Source: Psococerastis gibbosa
Lineage: Eukaryota > Arthropoda > Insecta > Psocodea > Psocidae
Assembly: GCA_963971405.1 (NCBI GenBank)
Contig: OZ020488.1
Coordinates: forward strand, 3,658,001 to 3,722,000
Reading direction: 5' to 3'
DNA: 64,000 bases
The notes beneath the pieces were generated by a model. That model was not told the DNA's origin. It saw only the letters and a list, made by a program, of their open reading frames with translations, and searched no databases. Position numbers and translations under genes: made by a program. Of the stretch, positions 41,340 through 51,075 are shown piece by piece (position 1 is the stretch's first letter; each line of letters begins with the position of its first letter).

Positions 41340-42395
41340 ACCACGATAGGAATATTGAAGCACCGAGCTGTTATAAAATTCTTTTCTAAAACCGGAAAAA
41401 ATCCCACAGAAATCCATAATTTGATTTTGCCCGTATACGGTGAACAGTGCCCATCATATAAAACAGTTACTAAGTGGTGTAGGCTGTTTAACCAGGGTAG
41501 AGAGTCCCTGGAGGATGATGCACGTGCTGGACGGCCTGTTACTGCAGTTTCTCCGGAAAATATTGATGCTGTGAGGAAGAAGGTGTTAGAAGATCGACGG
41601 CTCAAGATTTGGCAGATGGCAGAGATCCTAGGGATCAGCAAGGAACGAATCGGGATCATTTTACATTATCATTTGGGGATGTCCAAGGTTTCAGCGCGTT
41701 GGGTTCCTAAAATGTTGACGCCATTTGACAAGGAGCGGCGTGTCGTGACTTCAGAGGCGTTTTTGGAGTTGTTAGAGGAAGAGGGTGACGAACTTTTTAA
41801 TAGAATCATAACTGTTGACGAAACGTACGTCCACCAGTATGATCCCGAATCGAAAAGGGAAAGTATGCAGTGGATTTCAAAGGGGGAAACGGCCCCAAGG
41901 AAGTTCAAAGCTTCAAGGTCGTCTCTGAAGGTCATGATGACAATTTTTTGAGACTCGGAAGGAGTAATTTTTAAGGACGCGCTGCCAAGAGGAACTACAA
42001 TGAATGCCTGTTATTATAGCCAACTCTTGGAAAAGCTACGGGACGAGGTGAAGACCAAGCGGAGGGGGAAACTTAGCCGTGGAATTCTTTTCCTCCAGGA
42101 CAATGCCCCCGTGCACACAGCCCGTATTGCGAAGGCAGCACTCGCCGCGACAGGGTTCCAGGAGCTCGACCACCCTCCCTATAGCCCAGATTTGGCCCCG
42201 TCCGACTATTTCCTATTCAAAAATCTGAAGGCAGAGTTAAGGGGGAGGCGGTTTGAAGGCATCACTGAGATGACGTCAGCTGTGGAGGCCCATTTCGACT
42301 CCAAGGACGGAAATTCTTTTTTAGGGGGTTTAAAATTGTTGGAGCGGAGATGTAGGAAGTGTATTGAGGTAACAGGAGATTATATTGAAAAATAA
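41340..42395 (+). CDS. mariner DD34D transposase
   Basis: The transposase starts near 41355 (LKHRAVIKFFSKTGKNPTEI, upstream residues not clear because of the hAT insertion). HTH segments are YKTVTKWCRLFNQG and IWQMAEILGISKERIGIILH. WVPKMLT is the WVPHEL-type linker. First Asp in IITVDETYVHQYDPESK, second in FLQDNAPVHTA, third in PYSPDLAPSDYFLF at the DD34D spacing. A stop at 41949-41951 interrupts it between the first and second Asp. Downstream the frame is open again to 42395. Otherwise full length for the family (about 345 residues). Confidence 0.9.
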
Positions 42396-42460
42396 AAAAT
42401 AAATCATAGCTGTGGCCTTTATTTTTATATCGAGTTTACCGAACTTATCAGACTCACCTC

Positions 42461-42840
42461 TACGTTATGAGAAGGCTAAGGCCATGCAGTCCGTAAACTG
42501 AACAACGTGAGGCGATACACCATACCAATAGTGCCACAGCCAATTAACGACGCTGTTTTCGAACTCACTTGGGACCACCTATCTTTGAAGGCAAGGGCAC
42601 TTGGCTTTGATGAGGAGTTCGTCGCAGCAATAGTGATTACGCTAACAACAGCAGGCATAATGGTGATTGCCCATTTGTTATAAAAAATCAGTGGGTTCCT
42701 AGTACCCATCTACTTTTGCTTTATGTGGTACTACTCTGAAGGTAAGAAGATCTACCTGGCCCTCATGCTGCTGTGGATGCTCAACTTTTCTTACAAGGGT
42801 CGAAGCAACAAGTTCACCGCATTTAACCCTTTATAGTCCA
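42461..42840 (+). pseudogene. unrecognised gene-like segment, 3' part, with membrane-type ORF
   Basis: The first bases continue the segment cut at 37335, ending after AKAMQSVN. A small frame at about 42480-42681 encodes VPQPINDAVFELTWDHLSLK, then FVAAIVITLTTAGIMVIAHL (one membrane span). Another hydrophobic stretch follows (VPIYFCFMWYYSEG, LALMLLWMLNF). Two closely packed small membrane frames after a larger soluble one recall compact viral gene layouts, by inference. No family recognised. Confidence 0.35.
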
Positions 42841-43260
42841 AATTAATTGTCTTCGACGGATTTTATTGTAATTTTATTTGGGGGCAGTATTTTGCTCACT
42901 TAACAATGATCTGTAATGATTTTTTTTTTTGTAACTTTTTGAGATATAAGGCGTTACCAAATGGTATCACTGGGCGGAGGAATGCACTCAATACACTCAC
43001 ATACAGCTACCGTTTCCAACAGAAAAGGATCAGTTCTTAAGTGCAGTTACGAAATTGAAATCGCTATGGCATGCGGACTTTTTTAATTATTTCAGTAAAT
43101 GCCTTGAAAACGATCTGAAAATTTCTTATAAGGGTCGAAGCAAAAGTGCGCAAGTTTTAATAGTCAAATTAAAAAGCATACAAACTGGAAGGAACAACAA
43201 ATGTTGCAGTCGTGAAACAACAGCTACTTTAGTGGTACTATTTTAGTGTTAACGTTTGGT
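42841..43260. other. no gene seen
   Basis: The sequence AAGGGTCGAAGCAA at about 43128 repeats part of 42794-42812, suggesting a small local duplication. Otherwise AT-rich and non-coding. Confidence 0.4.
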
Positions 43261-43261
43261 G

Positions 43262-43570
43262 CGGGCTCATTGGTAAAAGATTGATTGGTCCGTGGATGCA
43301 TCATGGAACAGCCCAACAATGTTTGGACTTTATGTGAGATGATCTCAACGAATTGTTGGAAGACGGAGCGCCAGCACATAACTCCAGACTTGCGATGAAC
43401 TATCTCCGGCAAGAGTTTCCCGGGGGGGGGGGGGGGGGCAGCTAATTGCGACTCACGGACCAGTGGACTGGCTAGCTGGAAGTCCAGACCTGACACCATT
43501 GGATTTTTATCTTTTGAGGAAATTAAAAGATTTGATTCGGAGGTTTGATTTATTGCGGAGGTACATAAGG
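43262..43570 (+). pseudogene. Tc1/mariner-superfamily DDE remnant
   Basis: The stretches LEDGAPAHNSRLAMNYLRQE, then THGPVDWLAGSPDLTPLDFY and LLRKLKDLIRRF, match the last catalytic block of a widespread arthropod DDE family (..DGAPAH..NYL...FPGRWIG..GP..WPARSPDLTPLDFFLWG..K). A run of 17 G at 43422-43438 replaces the FPGRWIG segment. No TIRs or N-terminal domain are visible. The fragment is old and inactive. Confidence 0.7.
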
Positions 43571-44200
43571 TTAATTGTTTACCATTCATTTACATTCAGT
43601 GTGAAGCAAAGAACATGCGAATAGTTACAATAACGAATCACCATAATTAGAGTGAAATTATCGGCTCTAAGGCACAAAGTAAATAATGTTAAAATTTCAC
43701 GTTGAAACCGAGAATAATTCATTCTTCATCCATGGATATGCTAGTTACGATGTCGCGTGGAAGACAAGTCGCCTCTAGCGGACTTGAATTTCTTCTCGCG
43801 TACGGCTGATCCTCTTGTGCAATTTACCGCTATTTCCAGTTGATTCTATATAGTTCTACTGGTCTTTATAAACTCACAGAGAGGGTCTGCAGGAGTCAGT
43901 GTTATTCGGTCACGCTTTCTCACTATCAGTGCCTTTTATTCAGGTTTGTTGCGTTTATACTAAATTCTAGTATCGTATTGTCCCGGACTAAAGAAACTAT
44001 TGTGCAACCGCCTATCTCATTGCGCATGCGCGGCAACTCATAAGTCTGTGAAGTGACACTTTTCCACCCAAACGGTGAGGAAGCGACATTATCATTATCA
44101 TCGAAGGTTAGTTTTTCAACACCTAGGTATGTCTGCTTTAATTGTCGTACATTATATAAGCGTATGTAGATACTAGATTTGTGAATATTGGGATTTTAAT
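43571..44200. other. possible promoter-like region
   Basis: No coding frame is supported. TTGCGCATGCGCGGC at about 44020-44034 contains the palindromic NRF-1 core GCGCATGCGC. A donor-like ATCGAAG/GTTAGT lies at about 44106. These could mark a 5' untranslated exon, but no downstream coding exon is identified. Confidence 0.25.
44022..44033. promoter_or_regulatory. NRF-1-type palindromic site
   Basis: TTGCGCATGCGC with GCGCATGCGC at its core matches the known NRF-1 recognition palindrome, rare in AT-rich DNA. Function here is unproven. Confidence 0.3.
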
Positions 44201-44204
44201 GAAA

Positions 44205-45632
44205 TATTAGAAAACCAACTTTCCTGTTGGGTAGTGTGTGAGCTTGTCATGTGCCAGTAAGTACCGGTAAAGTAGTTGGTTTAAGTATGGTGCCTTAGTG
44301 CGACTTAACCAAGTACTCCCCATTGGTGAATAAGAGTGTAAAATAATGCAGGAAAGAAGGATTATGAAAAGTTATGATAACAGATTTAAGGGTGATGCTT
44401 ATGGCAATGTAATGTCTTGTGGTCTGAATTGTTCTACGACAAGTGTGAACGTGGGTTCACTGAGAAGTGCCTAAGTGAAGCTCGGGACACCAGACTGTTC
44501 AAATGATTTACTGATTTCTTTATTTCAGTTGTGTAGTCGAGATTCGAACACCTGGAATGTGTTTGACTCGATCTTTATTAAATTAATTTATATGATTGAT
44601 AGTGGTGGGAGCGGCCCTGGAATACTGATGTGTGCGCCAGACGCAACCCACAGATGTATTTTGATGGGACGGCATCCGTTACCAAAGTCAATTGTGAGAA
44701 TATGCTGTTAGGCTATAAAACCCAGATATTCTTTTCTTATTTTATCGACCTCCGTACCGAATCGTAGGCGATTTTCTTTTATTTTCTCTTAGAGGAAAAC
44801 TCACTTCCGGGTGTTCGAGTCTCGACAGGAATTGAGATTGTCGAAGCAGGAACATGACTTGTCATGTGCATGTACATCTTGTCCAAGGGCGATGTCCATA
44901 ACAATAAGGAACCTAGTCCTAAAATCTTGTAATGTGGTACAACCTTTCTAATATTTTATTTAAATAATTTATTCAATTATGGCGCTCATTCGAGCTACCA
45001 CTTAATACTTAAACTTTTAACGAACTTCTAAAATTTTATTAGGTATGTGATGACACGGTTATCAAAGTTTTTTTTTCTTTTGTCGGCGTCCTAGTGACTA
45101 CCAGTAATATACATTCTGATATCCCACTACCATGCCTTCCCTATTAAAGGTTTTATTTTCTTGTTACTGCTGGTTGTTTCTTGTGTTTTCAGTGACTACA
45201 TGGATGGGGCCAGAGGCAAGCAGTCAACTACGGAACGAGTGCGAGAACAACAAGAATAGCAGTGTGAGTGCCTGGCCGTTCCTAAGGTCACTGGGAACAC
45301 AGGGAGCAACCACGCGGGAATGAGGACGGCAAGGAGCCGTACCTTCCTACATAATGCTGTTGTGCTGTCTCTATGGTCACTGGAAATGATAAGTAGAATA
45401 TATTCATATATCTATTTATTCAACATATCCTGTGGTATCTTCTTTTCTGCCTACTTCGTGAGTCGTCAGGAGGATGTTCTCCGAGGGGATGCCATATTTT
45501 TAATAAAAGTTAATGTAATGCAAAAGCATATTATTTTAAATTGAGTTTCTATTATTTAAATAAACTGGACCCATCTATCGAATTCTTACTGAGCGAAATA
45601 TATGGCAAGCCTTCCTCGGAGAGTGTCTTAGC
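44205..45632 (+). repeat. 1.4-kb dispersed repeat, copy 2
   Basis: Partner of 24505-25905. In this copy a 63-codon ORF at 45132-45323 starts with a strong signal-peptide-like stretch (MPSLLKVLFSCYCWLFLVFS). The other copy lacks the ATG at that position, so the ORF is probably not the element's conserved product. Acceptor-like TTTATTTCAG and TGTTTTCAG sites are conserved in both copies. Confidence 0.8.
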
Positions 45633-45984
45633 TCTTGGTTGGCTGGTGTGTGGTCTGCTGCTGAAGCGTGAAGCCTCCTCTGTTTCCAAACTAGCCAGTA
45701 GCTCATACCGTAACGGATACAAAAGGGAACTCAATGGTAATAAAATAAATAAATAAATTATAGCGAAAGTATCCGAATCCCAAAACTACAAAATGTTAAA
45801 ACATGTGACATTAAATGGCGAACCTCGTCATTTTGGTTAAATGTTGGGACATGTTCAGAAATATCATTTTTTTCCGGAGTGGAGGGATAGTAATCTAGTG
45901 CATAAGGGCATTTTAGCCCTCCCCTTACTTCGCGAAAGGGCTTTGTTCGTTTTCAAATTTAAAATAGCTACATCCCATCACTAG
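45633..45984. other. no gene seen
   Basis: Spacer with a (AAATA)n-like stretch at about 45742-45757. Nothing supported. Confidence 0.4.
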
Positions 45985-46136
45985 ATAATCATAATAAGTG
46001 GACAGAACATTTAAAAAGATACACCGAAAATAACTTCGAAATAAGACCAAATTATCATACCAACGGCGGGTACATTATTGACATTAATGATGAATATGAT
46101 AGTGCTCAGTCCAATTTCTTATTAGTTAAACAATAG
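45985..46136 (+). pseudogene. C-terminal fragment, unrecognised acidic protein (second copy)
   Basis: The stretch encodes NNKWTEHLKRYTENNFEIRP, then NYHTNGGYIIDINDEYDSAQ and a stop at 46134-46136. It resembles 4483-4617, which supports a repeated family. Upstream sequence (RYTENNF) gives slightly more of the protein than the first copy. Confidence 0.4.
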
Positions 46137-46243
46137 ATGTAGTGTTAGGATTATTTTATTTACGTTTTTAATTAATTAATTTTCTGGTGAGATGTTTGAA
46201 TAAACTTGGTCAAATACCTCACTCATTGTTAAAATTAACTTTG

Positions 46244-46853
46244 TATAGTTTTACGCAATAAAATAAAATTAAAAAATACACAACCGGTTTCGGCTCACGC
46301 CATCGCTGAAAACAGATAAAACAAAAACGGTATGCAAGCTGAACCAAAAAAAAAAAACTCATTGTTAATTATTAAAATGCTCTAAAAGTTTGTCTAATTG
46401 ACGGTCGCTACCTCGAAAAATGAGAAAAATATCATAATTCTCATTTTTCGGAAAACCCGTCACTCAGTCCGCCTTTGCCCAACATATGAACACCCACAGC
46501 CATGCCTGTGATTTCGATAATTTCAAGATCTTACGTGTAGCCAACAAGGGGAAACTTCTTGATAAGTTAGAAACCATTGAGATTAGGGAAGCTATGGTTA
46601 GAAACAAAACGTTACTTAATGACATAACCTTTTTAAGTAGTTCCCCCTTGTTGGCGCTTCCATTGGTTAATGTTTAATTGTTCAATTTATATTGTTTAGT
46701 TTATGCGATGCTGTGTGTTATCCTGACAATGCGTTTTGATTTGTTTTAGCTTGCACACCGTTTTTGTTTTATCTGTTTTCAATCGCACTTGACGATGGCG
46801 TGAGCCGAAACCGGTTGTGCATTTTTTAATTTTATTTTATTACGTAAAACTAT
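46244..46853 (+). mobile_element. Penelope-like element 3' end between inverted repeats
   Basis: Two ~100-bp inverted repeats (46244-46340 and 46748-46853) flank a short coding remnant. The repeats contain CCGGTTTCGGCTCACGCCAT or its complement. The centre encodes the end of a GIY-YIG endonuclease. Penelope-like elements carry such terminal repeats (pLTRs) in direct or inverted orientation, and their copies are often heavily 5' truncated, as here. Confidence 0.7.
46450..46677 (+). pseudogene. Penelope-like GIY-YIG endonuclease C-terminus
   Basis: KPVTQSAFAQHMNTHSHACD, then FDNFKILRVANKGKLLDKLE, TIEIREAMVRNKTLLNDIT. The S.[FV]A.H....H..DF.N.KIL......L...E...I pattern is the well-known end of the Penelope endonuclease, including the conserved His and catalytic Glu. 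The RT and the start of the endonuclease are missing. A perfect 13-bp hairpin (46414-46426 / 46438-46450) lies just upstream and marks where homology begins. Confidence 0.7.
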
Positions 46854-46861
46854 ACTATTTT

Positions 46862-48883
46862 GTAGAGCATGTTGAAGAGTGTTTCATGGAGATGAACGAC
46901 TCCTGGAACTGCTCCACAACAAACAATGTTTGGAACCATTTTCAAAACTGCGTGCTCAGTGCAGGGGATGAAGTGCTAGGAAAGACAAAAGGAGGAAAGA
47001 AGCCTGAAAAAGAAGCCTGGTGGTGGAACGAGAATGTACAGACTGCCCTAAGAGAAAAGAAGATATCCTTCAAAAAATGGCAAATGGATAGGCTAGACCA
47101 AGAAAAACACGAAGCATACAAAGATCTGAAAAGAGCTGCAAGGCGAGCGGTAAGAGTAGCCAGAGATACGGCAACTGAGAGATTCTACGAAGAGCTAAAC
47201 ACGAAAGAGGGAGAGAGAAAAATTTTTGAAATCGCCAAAAATAGAGCAAGACAGCAGCAGGATATGGAGGCGGTAGTTTGCATCAAGGACGAACAAAATA
47301 GAGTTCTCACTAACGCGCCAGACATTTCAGAAAGGTGGAAGAATTACTTCGATGAAATCATGAACCAAGGAGGAAACCGGGTCAGCCAAGACACAAATAA
47401 GAACTCAGGCCCAGTGCAGGAGTTCACGAAAGAAGAGGTAAAGAAAGCCCTGCAGAAGATGGCTAGAGGAAAGGCCGTAGGACCTGATATGATACCCATT
47501 GAAGCGATATATGTACTAGGAGATGCTGGCGTACGGTTTATGACTAAACTAGCGAATAAAATAATGACAAGCAGCCAAATCCCTGACGCATGGAGGGAAA
47601 GTACCACTGTCCCGATATATAAAAGAAAGGGTGATGCTCAGCACTGTAACAACTACAGGCCGATTAAGCTGATGAGCCACTGCATGAAATGGTACGAACG
47701 GCTTATCGAAACTAGGCTGAGAACCCAACTGGAGGGCGATATAACTGAAAATCAGCTCGGGTTTATGAAAGGCCACGGCACCTCAGACGGTATCTACATA
47801 GTAAGAACAATGCTTGAAAAGTATAGAGAATTCCAAACCCCACTGCATTTTACCTTCATCGACCTAGAAAAGGCATACGACAGAATACCAAGAGAACTTA
47901 TATGGGAATGCCTTCGCAAGCGAGGAGTCGTAGAGGACTACATCCGCACTGTCCAGGACATGTATGAAAATTGCACCACGAAAGTGAGAAGTGCGGCGGG
48001 CCTCAGTGACAGCTTTACGGTAAAGTATGGCCTACACCAAGGATCAGCACTTAGCCCCTTCATATTCGTCATAATTATGGACACGCTGACCCGTGACATC
48101 CAGGGTGAAGCACCAACCAGCCTCCTATTTGCAGATGACATTGTCATAATAGCACAAAACCGAAATGAGGCTGAAGAAGAGCTAGCGAAATGGGTTGAAG
48201 CACTAGAAAGAGAGGGACTGAAAGTGAATCGTGCTAAAACGGAGTACATGGAATGTGTACAACAAGAACCAGGTTCCATTAGTATTGGAAACCAACCCCT
48301 AAATAAAGCAGACAAATTTAAATACTTGGGAAGTGTGATAGAACAAAACGGCGGTTGCAAAGAAGATGTAAGAAATCGAATAAAATCTGGCTGGGCGAAG
48401 TTTCGAGACATGTCCGGGATTTTAACAGACCGAAAAATGCCAAAGAAGCTAAAAGGACGCATATACAAGCAAGTGGTGCGTCCCTGCATGGTGTATGGGT
48501 CTGAGTGCTGGGCCGTGCGAAAACGCGAAGAAGACATGATGCACGCAGCAGAAATGCGAATGCTCAGAAAATCCTGCGGTGTAACATTGAAAGACCGACG
48601 CAGAAACGAGGACATAAGGCAGGAGATGAGAACGTGTTGCGTGCAAGAAAAACTGAGGGAAAAGAGGCTGAACTGGTGGGGACACTTACTACGTAGAGAC
48701 GAAGACCACCTAGACAGAAGAGTAATGGAACTGGAGATGCCAGGAAGAAGACTACCAGGGAGGCCGAAACTAACACTGGATAGAAAGATCGCCGAAGACA
48801 TGAAAAGATTGGGGCTCTCAACTGAAGAAGCACAGGACAGGACCATGTGGAAACGACGCTGCCGTGCCGCCGACCCTCCATGA
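46862..48883 (+). CDS. RTE-clade LINE reverse transcriptase, 5'-truncated
   Basis: An open frame of about 670 codons with no stop. In order: the connector (EAWWWNENVQTALREKKISF), RT block GKAVGPDMIPIEAIY, the IYKRKGDAQHCNNYRPIKLM block, FTFIDLEKAYDRIPRELIWE, GLHQGSALSPFIFVIIMDTL, LLFADDIVIIAQNRNEAEEE (catalytic FADD), KFKYLGSVIEQNGG, and the C-terminal WWGHLLRRDEDHLDRRVMEL. The AP endonuclease domain is absent, so the copy is 5' truncated as LINEs often are. The frame is open further upstream into the Penelope repeat (46817), but that part is not homologous. Confidence 0.9.
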   Translation, partial: VEHVEECFMEMNDSWNCSTTNNVWNHFQNCVLSAGDEVLGKTKGGKKPEKEAWWWNENVQTALREKKISFKKWQMDRLDQEKHEAYKDLKRAARRAVRVARDTATERFYEELNTKEGERKIFEIAKNRARQQQDMEAVVCIKDEQNRVLTNAPDISERWKNYFDEIMNQGGNRVSQDTNKNSGPVQEFTKEEVKKALQKMARGKAVGPDMIPIEAIYVLGDAGVRFMTKLANKIMTSSQIPDAWRESTTVPIYKRKGDAQHCNNYRPIKLMSHCMKWYERLIETRLRTQLEGDITENQLGFMKGHGTSDGIYIVRTMLEKYREFQTPLHFTFIDLEKAYDRIPRELIWECLRKRGVVEDYIRTVQDMYENCTTKVRSAAGLSDSFTVKYGLHQGSALSPFIFVIIMDTLTRDIQGEAPTSLLFADDIVIIAQNRNEAEEELAKWVEALEREGLKVNRAKTEYMECVQQEPGSISIGNQPLNKADKFKYLGSVIEQNGGCKEDVRNRIKSGWAKFRDMSGILTDRKMPKKLKGRIYKQVVRPCMVYGSECWAVRKREEDMMHAAEMRMLRKSCGVTLKDRRRNEDIRQEMRTCCVQEKLREKRLNWWGHLLRRDEDHLDRRVMELEMPGRRLPGRPKLTLDRKIAEDMKRLGLSTEEAQDRTMWKRRCRAADPP

Positions 48884-48925
48884 GGAAAAGGCGTAGTAAA
48901 AGTAAAAGTAAAAGTAAGTATACAA
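48884..48925 (+). repeat. RTE 3' microsatellite tail
   Basis: After the stop, GTAAAA repeats (GTAGTAAAAGTAAAAGTAAA..) form a short simple-repeat tail, which is how RTE-type LINEs end instead of poly(A). Confidence 0.75.
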
Positions 48926-50290
48926 AGTTAATTTTAACAATGAGTGGCAGCAAGTTTTACAAAGTTACTAAGGAGACCATTATGTTTATTGGTCAAATAC
49001 CATCCGCGGGACGGACGCCGACTGTTTTTTTTTTAATAGATGAACATCTCCCCTTAGCGATATACTCCATCGGTGTGGCGATGGACCTGAACATCGTTAG
49101 CGATGTACCTCAATGGTTTAGCGATGAACCTGAGCATCGTGAGCGATGTACCTCAATGGTGTAGCGACTAGCGATCTTAATTTTAAAGCTTCCACCCTTT
49201 AGATTCTATCCCCCAACGGTCAACTGAACACTCCAGTGCCATCCCTAGCTGACTTAGTGGCTTGACAAATAGGTAAACTTGGTTCTTCTCCTCATTAAGA
49301 TTTTCTATCCATATGCAGTTCTGCATAAAAAAATTGCGAGGGGGACTGAAAAGGCCGACAACCTTACACACTCCAATGTATAAAAACTGGAAAATAAATA
49401 TGCCCGGCAGAGGCAGCCGCGCTGTTGTGGCGTCATTCCAGGGTCGGAGACTATGCCGTCGTGTGCAGGGTCGGATACTTGTGGCTATGGTGATAGTGGG
49501 TAAAAATAACTCCCGACTAGTCAGTGGAAAAACAAAAATGACCGTCTAGACAGCAAAAAAAACTTCACCTCGCAGAGTGGCCGGTTTGGCTACATCCTCC
49601 CAGAGTGGCTGGATTGGCAACGTACCTAACTACTCATAAGTGCAGCAACGACCAAATGAAACAAAAATGAAAAATAGCCCCTAGACACTCACCGGGCACC
49701 ATCGTCTTCGAGCCCTGCTCAGCAGCCTCCAGAAGAACCACGAGAACCGCACGAAGTTGGAGCCCTCGAAGAACCCCATGATATTGCACAAGGTGGGCCC
49801 ACCCATTCCATATCCATATCCATGAATGGAGTTTCATTAGAAGTCCAAGAGTTCGCACTACACCATTACGTCAATGTCGTCTGCTAGGCCCCGACAGCAT
49901 GGCCACTGAAAGACAGATTGTTACATTTATTAGTGATATCTGTTGTTATATACATTTCAATGGATTTCAAATGATAATCGAGACGCAGTCATGAGGATAT
50001 GAAAAGTGGCCTTCCGTGATATAACCCAATGGTGAAGAAGCTAGAGAGAACAAGAGATTTAACAGGCCAGCGCTCGGGAGTTAAGGAACCGAACCCGGAA
50101 ATGTCAGGACATTTAGAGTAGTGACACAGACTCCGACTTTCATCCGAAAGGTTATTGTTGGAGTCCTGCACTTATTACATTTTCTGGCCATACTTCGGAG
50201 TGCATGTAAAGCAGGCGGTCCCGGGTCTTCCTAGTTGAGTTTAAGCTAGGTTGACTTAGTGATAGAACAAAAAGTCAATAATAGTCAGCC
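48926..50290. other. no gene seen; repeat fragments
   Basis: CGATGTACCTCAATGG occurs twice at about 49100 and 49150 in a small tandem repeat. Block 50107-50140 (AGGACATTTAGAGTAGTG..) matches the window end, and block 50172-50245 matches 26855. No coding frame is supported. Confidence 0.4.
50172..50245 (+). repeat. dispersed repeat pair (partner 26855)
   Basis: TTTTCTGGCCATACTTCGGA, GTGCATGTAAAGCAGGCGGT and CCCGGGTCTTCCTAGTTGAG match 26855-26930. Same orientation. Confidence 0.6.
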
Positions 50291-50375
50291 AGCAGGTTTG
50301 GTACGGAGTACAGAATACTATGCTGAAACCAAACTCATTGAGTTCCTCCACCTTTGACGACAGGGCAAGAGTGGC

Positions 50376-50633
50376 TTGCACAGAAAAGAAGTGTTTTTCG
50401 CTTGCCCCGGCTCAAGCTTGGTCCCCTATCAGCTCAATCATCGCTTCTATCTTAACCGCGAAGAGGCACAGAATAGGGATGTTTGTGTCTTTACCTCCGA
50501 GACCATAAGGCTTACTCAGAAACTCAGCTACTTTGAAGACCACAACCACCCAGATAGAGTTAAAACAGATTTCTCTTCTACCTCTACTCAGGCCTGGACC
50601 TTAAATGTGTTGTCGCTCCGAGGAATTTGCTGA
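50376..50633 (+). CDS. unrecognised ORF, doubtful
   Basis: 85 codons with protein-like composition in the middle (YQLNHRFYLNREEAQNRDVC, then IRLTQKLSYFEDHNHPDRVK). No domain recognised and no splice context convincing. May be part of an older element. Confidence 0.2.
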   Translation: MHRKEVFFACPGSSLVPYQLNHRFYLNREEAQNRDVCVFTSETIRLTQKLSYFEDHNHPDRVKTDFSSTSTQAWTLNVLSLRGIC

Positions 50634-50754
50634 GATCATAGCAGTCACTCCGAAATCTGGCACATTGCAGTTGTTTTAAACATACTACTGAAGTGATAAA
50701 AATATAAGCCGAAGCAACTTGGAATCTTACCTAAAAACGACGCCAACTAACTGC

Positions 50755-51075
50755 AAGTATTGGAAAGGAAGACGATAAGGAGAATCATTGGACCCCTATC
50801 CCGAAAACAGTGTGTGGCGTATAAGAAACAACCCCAAAATAGACGCAATACACAATGGAGAAGACGTAGTACGTTTAGTAAAAGCACCGCGTCTAAGCTG
50901 GCGACGTAACACTTTCAGGGGACCCCAAGTCAGGAAGATGACTGCAGAGACGTCCACGAAACTGCTGGAAGGACGACCTTGAGACTGACCTCCTTAGGAG
51001 TCCGTAGATGTCTGGAGGAGTGTTGTTGAGCAGGTCAAAGCCCATCAAGGGCTGCGAAGCCCGAAGGAGAACCCT
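50755..51075 (+). pseudogene. LINE reverse-transcriptase C-terminal remnant
   Basis: NSVWRIRNNPKIDAIHNGED followed by VVRLVKAPRLSW and, after a frame change, an ending WRSVVEQVKAHQGL. This corresponds to the WRIR.N.EL...Y.GEDIV..IK..RL.W.GH segment and the VV.QAK.H.GL end of many arthropod LINE ORF2 proteins. It lacks the RT core. Frames change and stops are present. Confidence 0.7.

Larger units (their letters stand above)
37336..42460 (+). mobile_element. mariner (DD34D) carrying nested insertions
   Basis: The terminal inverted repeats are GAGGTGAGTCTGATAAGTTC.. at 37337 and its reverse complement ending ..GACTCACCTC at 42460. They are identical over 30 bp and flanked by TAC on both sides (TA target). 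The mariner itself is only 37336-37453 plus about 41311-42460. The rest is a hAT fragment with further nested elements. The near-identical TIRs suggest a recent insertion into the gene-like segment. The transposase has at least one in-frame stop, so this copy cannot move itself. Confidence 0.9.

Noticed and set aside
45132-45323. 63-codon ORF with a signal-peptide-like start
   Set aside because: The paired copy at about 25130-25580 lacks the ATG, so conservation does not support it as a gene.
24505-45632. The 1.4-kb repeats as LTRs of one 21-kb retrotransposon
   Set aside because: The Gypsy coding region between them has its own candidate tract and LTR, and many unrelated elements also lie between the repeats. 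No matching target duplication was seen.
47938-48846. 302-codon ORF on the minus strand
   Set aside because: It is the antisense shadow of the RTE reverse transcriptase.
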